This document shows positions 21,962 through 22,836 of a stretch of DNA of 22,836 nt, piece after piece (the first letter of the stretch is position 1; each line of letters begins with the position of its first letter). Source of the DNA: Desulfatitalea sp. UBA4791 (GTDB lineage: Bacteria > Desulfobacterota > Desulfobacteria > Desulfobacterales > Desulfosarcinaceae); contig DHGT01000118.1 in the NCBI GenBank assembly GCA_002402905.1, positions 12,328 through 35,163 of the forward strand, given 5' to 3'. A program made the position numbers and the translations under genes. The notes beneath the pieces were generated by a model. That model was given only the letters and a program-made list of their open reading frames with translations, was not told the origin of the DNA and did no database searches.

Positions 21962-22836
21962 TCAATGATCGTATTGGCGGGCGTATTCAGCATCGTTGTA
22001 AAGACCTTCGCCATATAATGCGGCGCCGTATTCCCTGATGATTTTCTGGCCTTGCTCAGAGACCACGAAGTCGATGAAAGCTGCTGCCGATGCCTGTCCG
22101 GGCGTCGCACCGGCAGGTTGGCACAGCGTGTGATAGGTATTGATCAGGAACGGATCGCCCCGAAACAAAACCTTCAGGTTTTTCAACTTCTTCCTGGCCG
22201 CCACCCAAGTGCTGCTGTCGATCATGAAGTATCCTTGCTTTTCATCCGCCATTTTCAGGGTCGCCATCATGAAGGTATGGGTCGTAAGATACCAGTCCCC
22301 CGAGGGCTCGATGGCCGCCCTTGACCAAATGGCCAGCTCTTTTTTATGGGTCCCGGAATTGTCGCCGCGGGAAAAAAACGGGGCCTTTGCCCGGGCGATC
22401 CTGGCATAGGCATCGGCAGCGCTCGTTGCAGATGAAATAGCGGCAGGATCGTTTTCAGGCCCCACAATGTAAAATTCATTGGACCCGATCAGGTGGCGCT
22501 TGATCGCCCATCCCTCGGCCACGGCCTGCTTTTCCGCGGCCGGTGCGTGTACCATGATAAAATCGACCGCTTTACCTTTCAGCAATTTCAGGGATGCGCC
22601 TGAACCGGCTTTGTTCCAACACAGGCGGGTGTCGTGGGTCTTGCTGAACGCCTCGGCCAGAACCTCGATCAACCCCAATTCACCGGGGCTGCCCGTCGCC
22701 AAGCGAATGGTGACCGCACCATCGCCATATATCTGGGTACACTCCCCCCGGGCAAACGCAAGGGTGGCGAATGAAAGAAAAATTCCAAAAATAACCCATG
22801 TCTTCTTGGAAAAAATCAGTAACTTCCGGTTAGGTT
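21962..22836 (-). CDS. tupA: Tungstate-binding protein TupA-like, 5' end cut by the window
   Basis: The visible 291 codons encode a periplasmic oxyanion-binding protein. The frame stays open to the right edge with a Sec signal (KLLIFSKKTWVIFGIFLSFA, then TLAFA before the cleavage), so the start codon lies a few codons or more outside. TupA-family landmarks are IRLATGSPGELGL, KAGSGASLKLLKGKAVDFIMVHAPAAEKQAV, IVGPENDPA, FFSRGDNSGTHKKELAIW and GYFMIDSSTW. The usual LATTTS start of the mature protein is LATGSPG here. The tail (about the last 60 residues) matches the family fold. The permease (TupB) and ATPase (TupC) are not seen; they may lie beyond the edge. It feeds tungstate or molybdate to the bis-MGD enzymes in this region. 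A close relative binding another oxyanion is possible. Confidence 0.85.
   Translation of the reverse strand, partial: PNRKLLIFSKKTWVIFGIFLSFATLAFARGECTQIYGDGAVTIRLATGSPGELGLIEVLAEAFSKTHDTRLCWNKAGSGASLKLLKGKAVDFIMVHAPAAEKQAVAEGWAIKRHLIGSNEFYIVGPENDPAAISSATSAADAYARIARAKAPFFSRGDNSGTHKKELAIWSRAAIEPSGDWYLTTHTFMMATLKMADEKQGYFMIDSSTWVAARKKLKNLKVLFRGDPFLINTYHTLCQPAGATPGQASAAAFIDFVVSEQGQKIIREYGAALYGEGLYNDAEYARQYDH

Overview
The window looks like a chromosomal segment of a GC-moderate anaerobic deltaproteobacterium, most likely a sulfate reducer of the Desulfobacterales (Desulfosarcina-like). This is inferred from protein content (selenocysteine formate dehydrogenase, periplasmic FdnGH-type remnant, FdhE, FmdE-family protein, molybdenum-storage-type kinase-fold protein, TupA) and from palindromic intergenic repeats. 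No rRNA or tRNA gene was seen, so the taxon cannot be proven from the window.

Left part (1-8.2 kb): a minus-strand MoxR ATPase/VWA protein pair ending at a likely terminator; a minus-strand MetE/UroD-superfamily protein; a 141-bp palindromic MITE-like repeat; then plus-strand genes for a Cys-rich zinc-ribbon protein (behind a near-consensus sigma-70 promoter), TatA, a secreted cupredoxin-like protein and a truncated membrane sensor fragment. Next come a hexamer-rich inverted repeat and, on the minus strand, a large HisKA-REC-GGEEF-HD-GYP protein.

Central part (8.2-18.5 kb), all minus strand, read right to left: a decayed Tat-secreted selenocysteine formate dehydrogenase alpha/beta pseudogene, fdhE, an FmdE-family gene, a cytoplasmic molybdopterin oxidoreductase, a NuoG-like selenocysteine formate dehydrogenase (in-frame UGA at 11268-11270 followed by a clean bacterial SECIS hairpin), and a cysteine desulfurase ending in a strong terminator. 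This reads as a molybdenum/tungsten-enzyme locus in which the periplasmic formate dehydrogenase has been lost by several deletions, while the accessory genes and two cytoplasmic bis-MGD-type enzymes remain intact.

Right part (18.5-22.8 kb): a ModE-type DNA-binding protein without a molybdate-binding domain, divergent from a single molybdenum-storage-type subunit; a 72-aa basic protein; a PadR regulator behind an inverted-repeat promoter region; and a minus-strand pair made of a tungstate-binding protein (TupA-like, cut by the right edge) and a stand-alone TiaS-like protein. Mo/W uptake, storage, regulation and use therefore cluster in about 14 kb. The most notable combinations are (i) FdhE + FmdE + cytoplasmic CISM oxidoreductase + Sec-FdhA + cysteine desulfurase, and (ii) TupA + TiaS-like protein.
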